From: Pycnopodia helianthoides
Lineage: Eukaryota > Echinodermata > Asteroidea > Forcipulatida > Asteriidae
Assembly (NCBI GenBank): GCA_032158295.1
Contig: CM063250.1
Location: 2,053,501-2,117,500 of the forward strand
Length of the DNA stretch: 64,000 bases
Direction of reading: 5' to 3'
Made by a program: the position numbers and the translations under genes. Shown one piece after another: positions 48,038 to 59,190 of this stretch (within the stretch, counting starts at the first letter, position 1; each line of letters begins with the position of its first letter). The notes beneath the pieces were generated by a model. The model did no database searches and was not told the origin of the DNA. It saw nothing but the letters and a program-made list of their open reading frames with translations.

Positions 48038-48764
48038 TTAAAGGAATATTACAGAATTGGTTTTTGCCATAACAAACGGGTTGCTGGCAGTGTAAGCACT
48101 TTATGTAATCCACCATATACATAAACTGACAAACCTGTAGAAGTTTCAGATCGATCGGCCATCTGGGTCACGAGAAAATAGTGAAAAACCGATTACACAT
48201 TTGCATGAAATCATATAGATTCAACAAAATGAATAAAACGCTCACTGAGAGATAAACTCCAATCGGAAAATTAGTTTATTCATTCAGGGTTCTGCCCAGG
48301 ATTTCTTTAGTGGTGGAAAAATGTTTCCCTGGAAACCATTGCGAGATGGATCAGTTACATGGTAGATCATATAAATAGACTCAAATAAAAAAAAGGGACT
48401 CAAAATGAATAGCTTCGAATACCATTTTAACTGTTAAATACCCAATTTTACATTTCGTTGAAAACCTTTGAAAGGAATTTGCAAGTATAATTTAAAATTT
48501 TGAAATGTGTGGTGGTCGGAAAAGAGAAAATTCTGCCAGTGGTGGTTAGGGAGTCCTGAGTGCCGGGTGGGTTTTCCGGCACCTACCACGGTGGGCAGAA
48601 CCCTGTCATTTCTCATCAAATGTGACGTTTCAGACAGAAATATTTCAAGGGATGTTTTCTACTATCATCATCATTAGAGACCGTGTAAGTTTTATGTAAA
48701 TCTGTGATTAAAAAGTATATTTTACAAGTTTTTTTTTCTTACCAATTCTGTAATGTTCCTTTAA
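48038..48764 (+). mobile_element. Family A MITE split by a younger insertion
   Basis: Left end TTAAAGGAATATTACAG at 48038, right end ACCAATTCTGTAATGTTCCT then TTAA at 48761-48764. The element is interrupted after GTTTATTCATT by a 321-bp insert at 48285-48605 and resumes with TCATTTCTCATC. Confidence 0.9.
48285..48605. mobile_element. hAT-like MITE nested in a family A element
   Basis: Perfect 14-bp terminal inverted repeats CAGGGTTCTGCCCA / TGGGCAGAACCCTG. The host element supplies the empty site: TATTCATTTCTCAT is duplicated as TCATT on both sides (48280-48284 and 48606-48610), a 5-bp target duplication. CAGGG termini are typical of hAT transposons, though classical hAT duplications are 8 bp. 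No coding capacity; the transposase must act in trans. Confidence 0.85.
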
Positions 48765-49213
48765 AAAGGTAGAATCGGCGTTGTTTATTCCCCCAACCCC
48801 CCTTCCCCAGCGAATAATGTTGATTTGTCAATAAAGATACAACACAAGTCACCTGTGAAAGTTTCAGCTAATTACAGTGTCTATATAATACTTGTTGAGA
48901 AATGAGAACAACAAACTGTCATGGTATTTTCATCCGACCGTGGAATCCATCCATGTTGCTCTGGCCGCAGCATTCACAAACCGCACAACGGAAATTTGAA
49001 TCTCAAGAAGGCGCCCGAAGGCGATCTTTAGAGATGCCAAATTTTCGACATACTGTTTTTTAATTTCTAATCAGCGGGGGCACTTCAGACAAAGTAGTTT
49101 CGCTGGAGCTTGCTTATACTACAATATTACCATCTTTATAACAAGTAGGCTGGATTTCGGATATAAATTACACATTTGTTTCCAGGGTTACTACCAAAGT
49201 ATGACCCTCCTTT
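48765..49213 (-). mobile_element. Family I MITE, inverted, diverged
   Basis: Reverse complement landmarks: GTGAAAGTTTCAGCTAATTA, GGTATTTTCATC, CTGGCCGCAGCATTCACAAA, TTCTAATCAGCGGGGGCA and CCAAAGTATGACCCTCCTTT. It adjoins an A element on the left. A further fragment of the same family lies at 14395-14518. Confidence 0.65.
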
Positions 49214-50470
49214 GAAACAAGCAAGCTCAGGATTAAAATCGGACCCCCCCCCCCATGATGAACTTTAAAAAAATAGCAAAATCAAAAGAAAAGGTAAAAA
49301 ACGGTATTTCAAGTAAACTCAGTGTCAAATACTTATTTTCTTTTCTGCTGGCGAACAAAGTTTTATTTAAATGGATTCGGTGAAGAGCAGACACACACAA
49401 ATATATGCTTTGGGCCTATTATGTTTAGAATTCTATACATAATGGCTTATTTTCAAAGGACAACTATCTTCAAACTCAGCGGTTATTTTGCGGCAATTAA
49501 TGTTACTTATGTAAGCCTACAATTTGATGCTGGCTCTTGCAAAAACCAACAAATACTAAGTTATACGTTTTTAGTTGTAAGAACTAGACCTACTTTTATA
49601 TAGCTACATCAAGTTTCACAATAACATTAGCAGTACCTCCATCGACCTTACATAACATTGATCCATTGGCGCAGTGCAGACGATCAATATCAATTAACAA
49701 TCGTATTGATTTTCGCCTCCTTATTTTCAGAGGCGCAGGCGAACCAAAAAGAACAGCCAGTGGCTGTCAAAATTCGTACACGATAATTTACAATGAATGA
49801 CATCTGAAAACTAATAAGGCCACGGTAGTATGTAATCATGACGTTACGTGGGACGAATTTAAATTATCAAATTATCGCTAATTTTTGGCTCATCAATCTA
49901 TTACAAAGTGCTAACTCGGGGTTCGCCGAGAGGTTTGAGTCAAAATCCACAACATAAAAACGCAACAAATGCGGTTAAGGGTTGGGGACAGCTCACTCTT
50001 TCATACAGTCTCACAAAAATAAGGTTCAATAGCAGTGGATACTGGATATTTTGGCTTGTGCATATTGTTTTGACTAAACGTGGTCTGAAATTCCGCCCTC
50101 TTTTGGTGATTGATTGTAATCCTTTTAATTTCTATGCATCAAGTACAAAAGAATGATTAATTTGATTAACACCCTATCCGATACTTTTAATGATTAAAGA
50201 GAGTGTGTTCCATTTAGACAACCGTTGTAGTATGGCGTTTTTATAATAAAGACTGGGACAATTTAGCAAGTTAAAGATTTACCCGTCGGTATATTTTCTC
50301 CTTAAAAAAACCCGCATTAATTCAATAATTGTTATATCACCCCATATTTTCCTTTTGTGATAATTATCTGGAAGATTCGGGAAGATGAATGGGGGAGGGG
50401 GGGGGTGCTGACACTATGTCCCAATCATCCATTAAATAAACCAGGTAGTCAAAACTAGCGGGGGACATTT

Positions 50471-50575
50471 TTTTCTGCAGCATACTTCGTCAATACAGTC
50501 AACAGTTAAGGGATAGGCTGTTCTTCCCTATCCCCTAACTGTTGACTCCATAGCCGACGTGTGCTGCAGAAAATA
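50471..50575. repeat. Palindrome just upstream of the candidate desaturase leader
   Basis: TTCTGCAGCATACTTCGTC and AGTCAACAGTTAAGGGATAG pair with CTATCCCCTAACTGTTGACT and GACGTGTGCTGCAGAA. Flanking TAGCGGGGG occurs on both sides in direct orientation. Confidence 0.8.
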
Positions 50576-50577
50576 AA

Positions 50578-50796
50578 TTTGCTAGCGGGGGGCCTCATAT
50601 CCCAGGCTCCGCCCTCTATGAGGCCACCCACAGTTGAGTGTAACAGCGCCACCACGCGTCGAGCTATTTTTCTAAACCTTATATTAATATTTTGGATCGA
50701 TCGAGCAGAAGGGTGTACACAACCGAACAAACGCTGCCGTAACCACCACACACTGTGACACCACACTGCACAGTTCGTGGAATACAACTAAACGAG
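50578..50796 (+). other. Candidate non-coding 5' exon or promoter region of the desaturase gene
   Basis: A GC-richer, CpG-containing stretch ends with a good donor, ACGAG|GTAAGG at 50797. It lies 3.9 kb upstream of the acceptor at 54693 that precedes the FADS start codon. No long reading frame is convincing here. The layout (CpG-rich leader, long first intron) is typical of animal genes, but the link to the desaturase is inference. No TATA box was identified. Confidence 0.3.
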
Positions 50797-51229
50797 GTAA
50801 GGCTCTTTGAAAACAGTTACATATCATGGTTCCGGTTTCGTTGTAAAAGCAGAAGAAGCTAATTGTATTTAAATAATGCGATAATTACACTGTTCGGCCT
50901 CCATGCCCCACCTAACTCAACTGCCTAAACTAAAACGGTAAACCATCTCTTCATTTCTCTATCATGCCTAAACCATCTACCACCTCCATGCCTAACTAAA
51001 CCTACAATTCATGAATTAATATTATTATAAAAAGCACCACCACCCGACCTCCAAGCTGAGCTAGCTAACAGCATAGCAAACAAACGTCGTGTGTGCTAGA
51101 TTAAGACTATAATATACATGTACTAGTACTATTAGTATTTAGTAATAGTATTACAGATTAGTAGTAGTAAGGTGCAGCATACACCCCTCAAGCGGACGAC
51201 AACACTATTGAAAATTGTTTCTTCGCACA

Positions 51230-51473
51230 TGCATAAAGGAACCATTGACTGTAAAGTGAGAAATTTTTGTTTTATCAGTGATAAAATCCGACGTTTGAAA
51301 ACAGTGAAAAAAAGGGGTCTTTTTACCGTTTTCTTGTGACTCTGATGACCGATTGAGCTTAAATTTTCATAGGTTTGTTATTTTATGGGTATGTTGGGTT
51401 ACACCATGGATGGTTACACAAAGTGTAGATACTGGTATTTGACAATTACCAATGTTGTACACATGCTTTAAGC
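51230..51473 (+). mobile_element. Family F MITE, partial, fused to a family D tail
   Basis: Contains ACGTTTGAAAACAGTGAAAA, GACCGATTGAGCTTAAATTT and ACCAATGTTGTACACATGCT. It then runs directly into TTAAGCAGCTCTATTAAATTGG, the terminal piece of a D element. Confidence 0.65.
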
Positions 51474-51689
51474 AGCTCTATTAAATTGGTCCCTGGGCTA
51501 TAATTAGGCCTACTACTTAACTTATTTATTTTGATTGTGGCCCCTAAAGGTCTGCACTAATTCAGCAATCAGCATATAAGGGCAATCATTCTCCATTTTT
51601 GTTGTTTGTTCATGCAATTCTGACTCACCATCTGTTGTTTGTGATGTTGATCATAATGAGCCGGGACCATTAAGCAATTAATGTTTTCT

Positions 51690-52064
51690 TTAAAGGAACA
51701 TTACAGAATTGGTTTTTGCTAACAAAACAGTTGCTGGCATTGTAAGCACTTATGTAATCCACCATATACATAAACTGACAAACATGTAGAAGTTTGAGAT
51801 CGATCAGCCATCTGGGTCACGAGAAAATAGTGAAAAACCGATTACACATTTCCATGAAATCATATAGATTCAACAAACGAATAAAACGCTCACTGAGCGA
51901 TAAACTCCAATCTGAAAACTAGTTTATTAATTTCTCATCAAATATGGCATTTCAGACAGAAATATTTCAAGGGATGTTTTCTACTATCATCATCATTAGA
52001 CCGTGTAAGTTTGATGTAAAAAATGTAAGTTTTTTTTCTTACCAATTCTGTAATGTTCCTTTAA
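51690..52064 (+). mobile_element. Family A MITE abutting a family B element
   Basis: Both ends match the A consensus. The right TTAA at 52061-52064 is also the left TTAA of the family B element that follows, with nothing between them. Shorter than other copies because about 25 bp before the right end (the GTAAATCTGTGATC stretch) is lost. Confidence 0.9.
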
Positions 52065-52403
52065 AGGCCTGTACACTATTGGTAAGATCGAAAAACACAA
52101 TGTTCACAGATTCGCACATAACTTACATGATTTAAAGTAAGTAATGGTAGAAAGGGTTCCTTAAAATATTTCTACCTAAAATGCTATCGTTTCTGAGAAA
52201 TGAGTAAAACAATAGTAATTATCGTGCGCGATAATTTGAAAAAAACAGAAAACACATAAGATCTCTTTTCACTATTTTCTCGTGACCTCGATGACCAATT
52301 GAGCTCAAACTTTCACAGGTTTGTTTGTTCATGCATATGTTTTAATCACACAAAATGTGGACACTGATTTTGAGCTGTTACCAAAAGTGTACAATACCTT
52401 TAA
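52061..52403 (+). mobile_element. Family B MITE sharing TTAA with an A element
   Basis: Left TTAA 52061-52064 is the right TTAA of the adjacent A element; right TTAA 52400-52403. Nearly identical to the copy at 19368, including TTAAAATATTTCTACCTAAA and GACCTCGATGACCAATTGAG. Confidence 0.9.
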
Positions 52404-53212
52404 AGTGTGTCCCAGCAGCTAAGTGTTGCACACATAGGACTTTGGATCTTCATTGTATTGTAAATGCATCGATTTGTTAGGTTTTTTCATGATTCTGTTC
52501 TGTGGTTTATTCAGTTACAAGGTATTTGATTATGGCCATTTTGTAACTAACTCATTTTAAGCATAGCGCTCTGAAGTCTTTGTCATAGCCTCCATAAAAC
52601 TTCATATGTAGGCAGTTCAGGGACAAGAGATAGGTACAGTTTTGTCATTGCAATTATGGAAGCTCTAAATACTCCAAATCTGCGGCTAATTAATATATTT
52701 AGGACCTGAAAGAGTGGGTTTTCAGCTCTTCTGGATCCCACATCCAAACGTCACAGAACCTGAAATTGTGAAAAGACTTCACATTTTACAAATTTTTCCA
52801 CATTACAAGACAGGCATGCAACTTTTCCTCGGATCAGCTGATTTCCTCTTTTTTATTCTTAGTTTTACCATTCAAAATTGAAAAACAAAATCATTGAAAT
52901 TTTGTAATTTTCCTCTTTTTTGGTGAAGTTACAGTTGCATGACTGATAAGAGCAACATCGTATTCGGTCATAAGGTTGAGACCCATTAGGACTCACTCCG
53001 CAGCAGTGAAGTTAATAAGAGAAGTCCCCTCGATCCACTAGGTGAAAGTAGTAGTCCCGGCCAATTTCCTTTATTTCGCCCAGGTAGTGGTTAATAAGCA
53101 GGACAGTTCTTTTCCCCAGAGTCTCCCCAATTCCGAAAATCTACTCCACGGCAGTAAGAAAAATACCAAGACAGTTCTCAAAGAACAAAAATCTACACAG
53201 CAAAGTACGTTG

Positions 53213-53347
53213 TACATAGACTACTTCGCAAATACTCAGTGCGTTGCCGTGGAATGAGTGCATGCGGTCTGCTATGACCTAGACCCGCTGCACCTCATTC
53301 CACGGCTAACGCACGCATACCGAGTATTTGCGAAATAGTCTATGTAG
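53213..53347. repeat. Palindromic element
   Basis: ACATAGACTACTTCGCAAAT and GCCGTGGAATGAG pair with CTCATTCCACGGCTAACGCA and ATTTGCGAAATAGTCTATGT. Confidence 0.85.
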
Positions 53348-53793
53348 ATAGACATGGTGTCACCGCAAGCTGAAAATACATTGATACCTCACCATGGAAT
53401 GCCTCAAAACCCATCATAGCAACATTATTTGTCACATTGTTTTTACTGTCTACGAATAGGCATTGTTCAATTCACTTATTCAGTTCCAAAATATTTATTG
53501 TCGTGATATAAAAACATGAAGTGTGTTCTTTGTCTGAGATCCTGGTTCTATTGTATTGTAGCCTTAGTGTGGAGTGATATTGAAGAGATGTAGGTAACCT
53601 GAGGTCAATAGGACCATGTTACACATCCTGTGTACTGGTTCAGTTATACTGTCATAATCTATTTCCTCATTGCTAGGGTTTAAAAAAACCAATTGTTTAA
53701 CTTTATGTAGCCCTGTTAAGGCATATGGATAAATCTGATGATGAACACTAGATTGGGTTTCCTGTAAGCAAGAAACAGTCCCGATTCCCTTCT

Positions 53794-53987
53794 GGGCCCA
53801 ATTTCATAGAGCTGCTTTAAGCACAAAAACTAGCTAAGCACAACAAAATCATGCTTAGCAGAATAAGGTTACCAGCCAAACTACAATGTCACATGTACAA
53901 TTTGTGACTGGTATCCTGCCCATTTCTGCTTAGCAGACAATTGTTAAGCAATATTTTCTGCTTAGGCAGCTCTATGAAATTGGACCC
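53794..53987 (+). mobile_element. Family D MITE
   Basis: GGGCCCAATTTCATAGAGCT to GCAGCTCTATGAAATTGGAC. First of two copies only six bases apart. Confidence 0.85.
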
Positions 53988-53993
53988 TGGTCT

Positions 53994-54198
53994 GGGCCCA
54001 ATTTTATAGAGCTACGTCAGCACAAAAAGTGACTTAAGCACAAAACAATGTTGCTCAACAGAATAGAGAACATGGTTGCCAGTCAAAACACTATTGCATT
54101 AAAATGTACAGTTTGAGACTGATTTCCTGCTCATTGTCGCTAAGCAGGAATTTGTTAAGAAATGTTGTCTACTTAAGCAGCTCTATCAAATTTGGCCC
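53994..54198 (+). mobile_element. Family D MITE
   Basis: GGGCCCAATTTTATAGAGCT to GCAGCTCTATCAAATTTGGC; about 500 bp upstream of the desaturase start codon. Confidence 0.8.
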
Positions 54199-54264
54199 TA
54201 GTTTGCTGCATCCCCTTAAGGTGATCCCTCTGCTGCCGCTAACCAGGTTGTATCATAAACTTGG

Positions 54265-54420
54265 GTGTGATTCCTGGTTATACAGCAGTTATAGATTGAA
54301 TGGCTTCTGACTGGTACCTCGAACAAAGATTCTGACAAAAGTGCCGGCATGCTAATCCGGAGGTTCAAATTCCGCTTTTGTACATTTATTTGTTCAACCC
54401 AAAATTATAAAGAATTAAAG
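54265..54420 (+). mobile_element. Third tRNA-like SINE family
   Basis: TCCTGGTTATACAGCAGTTA, GAATGGCTTCTGACTGGTAC, CCGGCATGCTAATCCGGAGG and GGTTCAAATTCCGC, ending TTTGTTCAACCCAAAATTAT. The A-box part is deleted. Confidence 0.65.
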
Positions 54421-54726
54421 TTAGGAAAAAAAAAAAAATTGTAAATGAAATTGAGAGCTAAAGAAATATGCATACAGTTGTTTTGTTGAATGATCGGCAA
54501 GAGGTGCAAGAAATGCTCCCTGTAGGAAGTAAACACTGTCCGGTTTAACAATTCCAGCACAAACACTTTGTGTCGAGTGACTTGAAGGTTGTTACGATAT
54601 GACAGTAAGTGTAATGTGAACTACTGTTCAATAGAATGAAAATACGGAACTTGCCATTTTTCAATAACAGTGTAAGGTCCATTTCTAATTTAGATATGAT
54701 GAGCTGAGTGGATTCAACACAGCACA

Positions 54727-54927
54727 ATGGGTAAAGGTCAGCAAGGTCAGAGTTCATCTCAGATCAACTTAGATGACACCTACTCCTGGGATGAAGTAAA
54801 GGAACACAGCAGTAAAAAGGACAAGTGGGTGGTGATTGAGAATGGGGTGTATGATGTCTCAAAGTGGGTGACTAGACACCCAGGAGGGTTCAAGGTTCTG
54901 TCTCACTATGCTGGGGAGGATGCAACG
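54727..54927 (+). CDS. Front-end fatty-acyl desaturase (FADS-like), coding exon 1: cytochrome b5 domain
   Basis: First coding exon of a membrane desaturase that inserts a double bond between an existing one and the carboxyl end of a polyunsaturated acyl chain at the ER. It encodes residues 1-67. A short polar tail is followed by a cytochrome b5 fold with WDEVKEHSS, the haem-ligand motif HPGG at residues 51-54 and HYAGEDAT at its end. The b5 domain hands electrons to the di-iron centre. The start is the ATG at 54727, just downstream of a candidate acceptor (TTTCTAATTTAG, exon from 54694). The donor is ACG|GTGAGT, phase 0. It joins exon 2 to read GEDAT-DAFVAFHPD, the usual FADS wording. The downstream half is repeated in tandem in the following intron. 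Family assignment is firm; regioselectivity (delta-5, 6 or 8) cannot be read from this part. Confidence 0.93.
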
Positions 54928-55240
54928 GTGAGTTTCTCAGGGTGTTAGTAAAGAGGGACAAGTGGGTGGTGATTGAGAATGGGGTGTATGATGTCTCAAA
55001 GTGGGTGACTAGACACCCAGTAGGGTTCAAGGTTCTGTCTCACTATGCTGGGGAGGATGCAACGGTGAGTTTCTTAGGGTGTTATTAAAGAGGGACAAGT
55101 GGGTGGTGATTGAGAATGGGGTGTATGTCTCAAAGTGGGTGACTAGACACCCAGGAGGGTTCAAGGTTCTGTCTCACTATGCTGGGGAGGATGCAGCGGT
55201 GAGTTTCTTCAGGGTGTTAGTAAAGAGGGACAAGTGGGTG
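54928..55240 (+). pseudogene. Two extra tandem copies of the b5 part of FADS exon 1 (plus a 14-bp start of a further one)
   Basis: The segment beginning GGACAAGTGGGTGG recurs at 54819 (the true exon), 54956, 55093 and, only 14 bp long, 55228. Periods are 137, 137 and 135 bp. Each full copy repeats the exon from KWVVIENG through GEDA and the donor GTGAGT plus about 28 bp of intron. Reading on from exon 1 meets TAG at 54946. Copy 2 changes HPGG to HPVG; copy 3 keeps HPGG but has lost three bases coding the Asp of VYDVSK. No usable acceptor precedes either copy (about 10 bp after the previous donor), so they look like intronic debris of a recent tandem duplication, not extra exons. Confidence 0.85.
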
Positions 55241-55760
55241 GTATGTGTCAACCTTTGTTTTTTTACGCTGCAACTTTTTCTTGGGACAACCTGTTTTTTT
55301 GTAATAACATGGCGTCATTATTTTGCGCAGTGACTGTTTGTTGGGACTAAGAATGTTACTGTGAAAAATGTTAGTCTGGTTTCGTGCCAAAGTTTTAATG
55401 ACTTTGTATTCATGAGATGGGAATCAGACCATTTAAAAGAAGTCACCGCCTAAAAAACAAAGTCGCTGGCAAAAAAAACAAAACTCACCACCTAAAAAAA
55501 CAAACTTGCTGCTAAAACAAAAAATCACTGCAAATGTGTCTATTAGAGAACGCCATGGGATGGTGATTGAGTTGATATTCACCCATTATCTTCACTCATA
55601 CGTTATCCCTAACTACCAGAAGTCATTTCCCTGAATTGATTGATTACTTTTACCCCACAGCCAAAACACTATCAAATTGCTGATGAATCATTTAGGGTTA
55701 TTTCAAGAGATAATTTAAACTGAATTTGTGTTTCTCTCATTTTTTGTGATGTGTCACCAG

Positions 55761-55856
55761 GACGCTTTTGTGGCGTTCCATCCGGACAAGACTAAAGTGA
55801 AGAAGTATCTGAAACCTCTACGCATCGGGTCTCTCTCCCAGGAGTCATCAATCAAG
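55761..55856 (+). CDS. FADS-like desaturase, coding exon 2
   Basis: Residues 68-99, completing the cytochrome b5 domain (DAFVAFHPD) and the linker towards the membrane domain (KYLKPLRIGSL). The acceptor is TGTGTCACCAG|GAC and the donor AAG|GTTTGT, both phase 0, so it joins exons 1 and 3 in frame. The second b5 haem-ligand region is conserved. It is separated from exon 1 by the tandem exon-1 copies (54928-55240) and about 500 bp of ordinary intron. Confidence 0.93.
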
Positions 55857-55942
55857 GTTTGTTTTAATCCGACTTAATCCGTTGAGATTTCCTGCCGGGA
55901 GTGCCTTATGATTCTAGCAAATTAGAATCAAAATCTGGTGGC

Positions 55943-56098
55943 TCAGGCCTGGAATTACACGGAGGCCATGGCCTCTGCTGCCCTGCTCTTGGCCTTGCTG
56001 CACCTTCAAAAGTTGCCCATAGACTTTAAGATTTTCCAATGGAAGTGCCCTTTGCAAAATGAAAATGGCCTTGCCCTCTCTTGATTTCCATGCCTGGA
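55943..56098. mobile_element. CAGGCCTGG element in desaturase intron 2
   Basis: Same body as the copy at 38021 (CATGGCCTCTGCTGCCCTGC, AAAAGTTGCCCATAGACTTT), ends CAGGCCTGGAATT and CCATGCCTG. Confidence 0.75.
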
Positions 56099-56221
56099 CT
56101 GGCTGATTGGTTAGAATGTGGGGTTTGAATGCTATTTATGTGAGCAGCCATGATGATTATATTCTAAAGCAGTTATGTTACCATAATTATCTTCTCTTCA
56201 ATTAGGTGCATCATAATCATA

Positions 56222-56380
56222 GGCCCTTTTCGAATTCACGGCTTCGGCTCCAAAATCGGCTCAGGCTAGCTAGGCTCCCTCAATTATTTTAACTTACGCA
56301 TGCTTGCGGTCAGGGCTTCAGACAAGAAAACTGGGCCTGAAGCCCAATCCGGAGCCGAAGCCGTGGATTCGAAAAGGGCC
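56222..56380. mobile_element. Palindromic MITE in desaturase intron 2
   Basis: Inverted ends of about 30 bp: GGCCCTTTTCGAATTCACGG continuing CTTCGGCTCC, against GGAGCCGAAGCCGTGGATTC continuing GAAAAGGGCC. Inner arms TCAGGC and GCCTGA also pair. Confidence 0.85.
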
Positions 56381-56385
56381 ATAAT

Positions 56386-56470
56386 AATAATTGGACAGGA
56401 TTTGAACCTGCGACCTCCGGATTAACCTGCTGGCGCTTTACCAACTGAGCCATCTAGCCCTAATCTTGGC
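56386..56470 (-). mobile_element. Third tRNA-like SINE family, head only
   Basis: Minus strand reads GGCTAGATGGCTCAGTTGGT (A box), AAGCGCCAGCAGGTTAATCC and GCAGGTTCAAATCCTGTCC (B box). The lack of a clean acceptor stem and its repeat relatives argue against a functional tRNA gene. Confidence 0.65.
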
Positions 56471-57734
56471 CATTTCCCTATTTTAATTTTTGTTCTTCTT
56501 TTTTTCATTATGAGGTAAACACATTTTAGATTGTTATTATTTTTTATCCAACATTGTGAATAAATAACTCATCAAACTGCGGGAATTAGTCAAAACAAAC
56601 AGATAAAAGATAATAGAACAAAAAGACACCTCTCTGCTGACTTAGTCATACCGAAATTTCATCTGACTTCCATCGGAATTTAGACTTAATTCACCTTTGG
56701 TATGAGGATTGTCATTCACAATTTAAGTCTGAATCTGATATGCTACAATTACACAATTGTCTGGCGATCATTTACAATAATGCTTTTGATGACGGTTGCC
56801 CTATGATATCGGGGCTATACTTAGGTACATGCTCAGAGCTACATGTACATATTATAAGGCTTCATTTATGTGCAAAGGTTTGGCTACATAGGTCCTGTCT
56901 ATATGTAGGTTCAGGGCTTGGGCCACAGGGTTTGGCTACCGGTCGGGCTACATTGAGGCCCGGCTTTAGTCTGGTTCTCTTGTGCAGAGTTTTGGGGCCG
57001 GGCAAACGATAGTAGGTCAAATCTGAGTTGGGGTCAAGTCTGGGTGAAAAGTACCGCTTGAGTAGTTTTCGGCGGGAAATCTCCTGCAAGCTGTCCCAGT
57101 TGTCAAATCTGAAAAGGAGTGCCATTGGAAAACGATTAATCGTTCACTTTTTGCATCTTTTCAAAAGAAAAAACTCTGCTAAGGTCGAAATGTCAGGCCA
57201 TTACTGCTATTTATAACTGAACTCTTAACAAAAAAATGCTGTTAAAAACTCCAGACAAACTGCATTACAATGCAATAATTCTTTGTACAATGACTGATTT
57301 TGTGTTTTCTGTTGCAAATAACAACTTATTGAAAGCAGCTGTTGAATCCCCAGGGACTCATTGTGCGTGTGCAACAATTAAACATTGTAAATCAATCAAG
57401 CATTCAATATTGAGACCTTATTAACAAATGCTTTTCTGTAGGATCAAAGGATATCAGTGTTATTATTATTATTATTATTATTTTTTTATTTGCCATAAAA
57501 AAAACAGTACAAAACAAAATACAAGACAATATATACCCCAAGATGGGCGAGGGACAGCAAAAGCAAATACATACTATGATCTGTAGATCTGTTGCCCCAC
57601 ATCTGGGGTACACAAAAATATAAATGTAGATTATTTTTTTTACAGAAGGTAATAATAATAACAGGACAATAAACAATAGCAAAAATAAACTGCTAAAAAT
57701 AAATAATTCAATATTGCACAAGTTAAAGCAACAA

Positions 57735-58077
57735 TTAAAGGTATTGTACACTTTTGGTAACAGCTCAAAATCAGTGTCCACATTTTGTGTGATTCAACAT
57801 ATGCATGAACAAACAAACCTGTGAAAGTTTGAGCTCAATTGGTCATCGAGGTCACGAGAAAATAGTGAAAAGAAATCTTATGTGTTTTCTGTTTTTTCAA
57901 ATTATCACGCGCGATAATTACTATTGTTTTGCTCGTTTCTCAGAAGCGATAGCATTTTAGGCAGAAATATTTTAAGGAACCCTTTCTACCATTACTTACT
58001 TTAAATCATGTAAGCTATGTGTGAATCTGTGAACATTTATGTTTTTCGATCTTACCAATAGTGTACAGGGCCTTTAA
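57735..58077 (-). mobile_element. Family B MITE, inverted, in desaturase intron 2
   Basis: TTAA at 57735-57738 and 58074-58077. Reverse complement of the B consensus, including ATTATCACGCGCGATAAT. Antisense to the desaturase gene. Confidence 0.9.
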
Positions 58078-59190
58078 GAGGGTGGGTCACAAAAACAAAC
58101 ACCCCCAGCGACCAGCCATACACAGCAAGAAAGGAATGAACCATGCAAAACAGTGGGGGATAAAAAAAACCAAACCAAACACCAGCCACACGCCCCTCCC
58201 CGGAGAGAAAAAAAAAGCACCATTGTGCCCCAAAATATTTTTGGGTTTGTTCCAAATGGTCTGTTCTCATTCTCCTTTCAGAATACCACTGACGAGTATT
58301 GTTGTATTATTAGGTCAGGGCTAGCGATAGTCTGGTACCCTGTCTTTATCCACAAGGATAAAGATGGGCACTGGTCTTACAGGCTTCATTGGATAAAATT
58401 ATTTCATTGGATAAACGTGCAGTGACATAAGCTTTTCAATATCTGTGCTATGATTGGTCCGAGGTGATGTAATTTGTCAGCTTGCACTTTCGGTCGTCTG
58501 CATGCAGCGTGTGCATAATGTTTGTACATCCTGTAATGTTGTTTTATTTACTAGATGTAATATTATGTGTACATGTACGTGTTTAGTGACTGCGAATCTC
58601 CGCGTGAAATGAATGCAAGGTCAAAGGTACATCTGGCAACATCCTGTCAGGCCGGTATCTGGCGTTATTTACGAGCCTCGAAGTGTGACGTTGGATGTTT
58701 AGGCTAGCGATTGCTGAGGATATGTAGAGAACCAATAGTGCCTGAAAGGGGATCCAAGTGGAAACAGAATTTAGTAAAATATTGAAAAAGATTTGGGTGA
58801 AAGCATTTTGGAAACCAACAAGATTATAACCGTCGAAGGGCTTGTTCAAGTTTAAATCATGTTTAATCCTCCTACTGTCAGTGACTCTTGGCAACATTTT
58901 CCAGTGAGTTGACCAACCATTTGAAACCATTCGACTGCCAAGGTTGTGTATGGTGGCACAACTGTGCACAGAAATAACTGTGTACTGAGTACATGCATTC
59001 CCTCATGGTATCATATTTCAGGCTGGCATAGTTTATCTATCATTCAAAACCACTTGAATGGTCAGACAGCAAGAGGGTTAATAGGGAACAAGTTTAACAT
59101 TAAATTATTTTACTATGATTAAACCATCCAGACCCTGAATCTGACCTTGAGTTGGAGGCAGTAGACCACGACCCAAAACGTTACACAGAT

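Noticed and set aside
55079..55333. 84-codon frame with cytochrome b5 similarity
   Set aside because: It is the third tandem copy of the exon-1 segment read into intron; no acceptor, no start context.
56386..56470. Possible true tRNA gene (A and B boxes on the minus strand)
   Set aside because: No proper acceptor-stem pairing was found and the sequence belongs to a dispersed SINE family.
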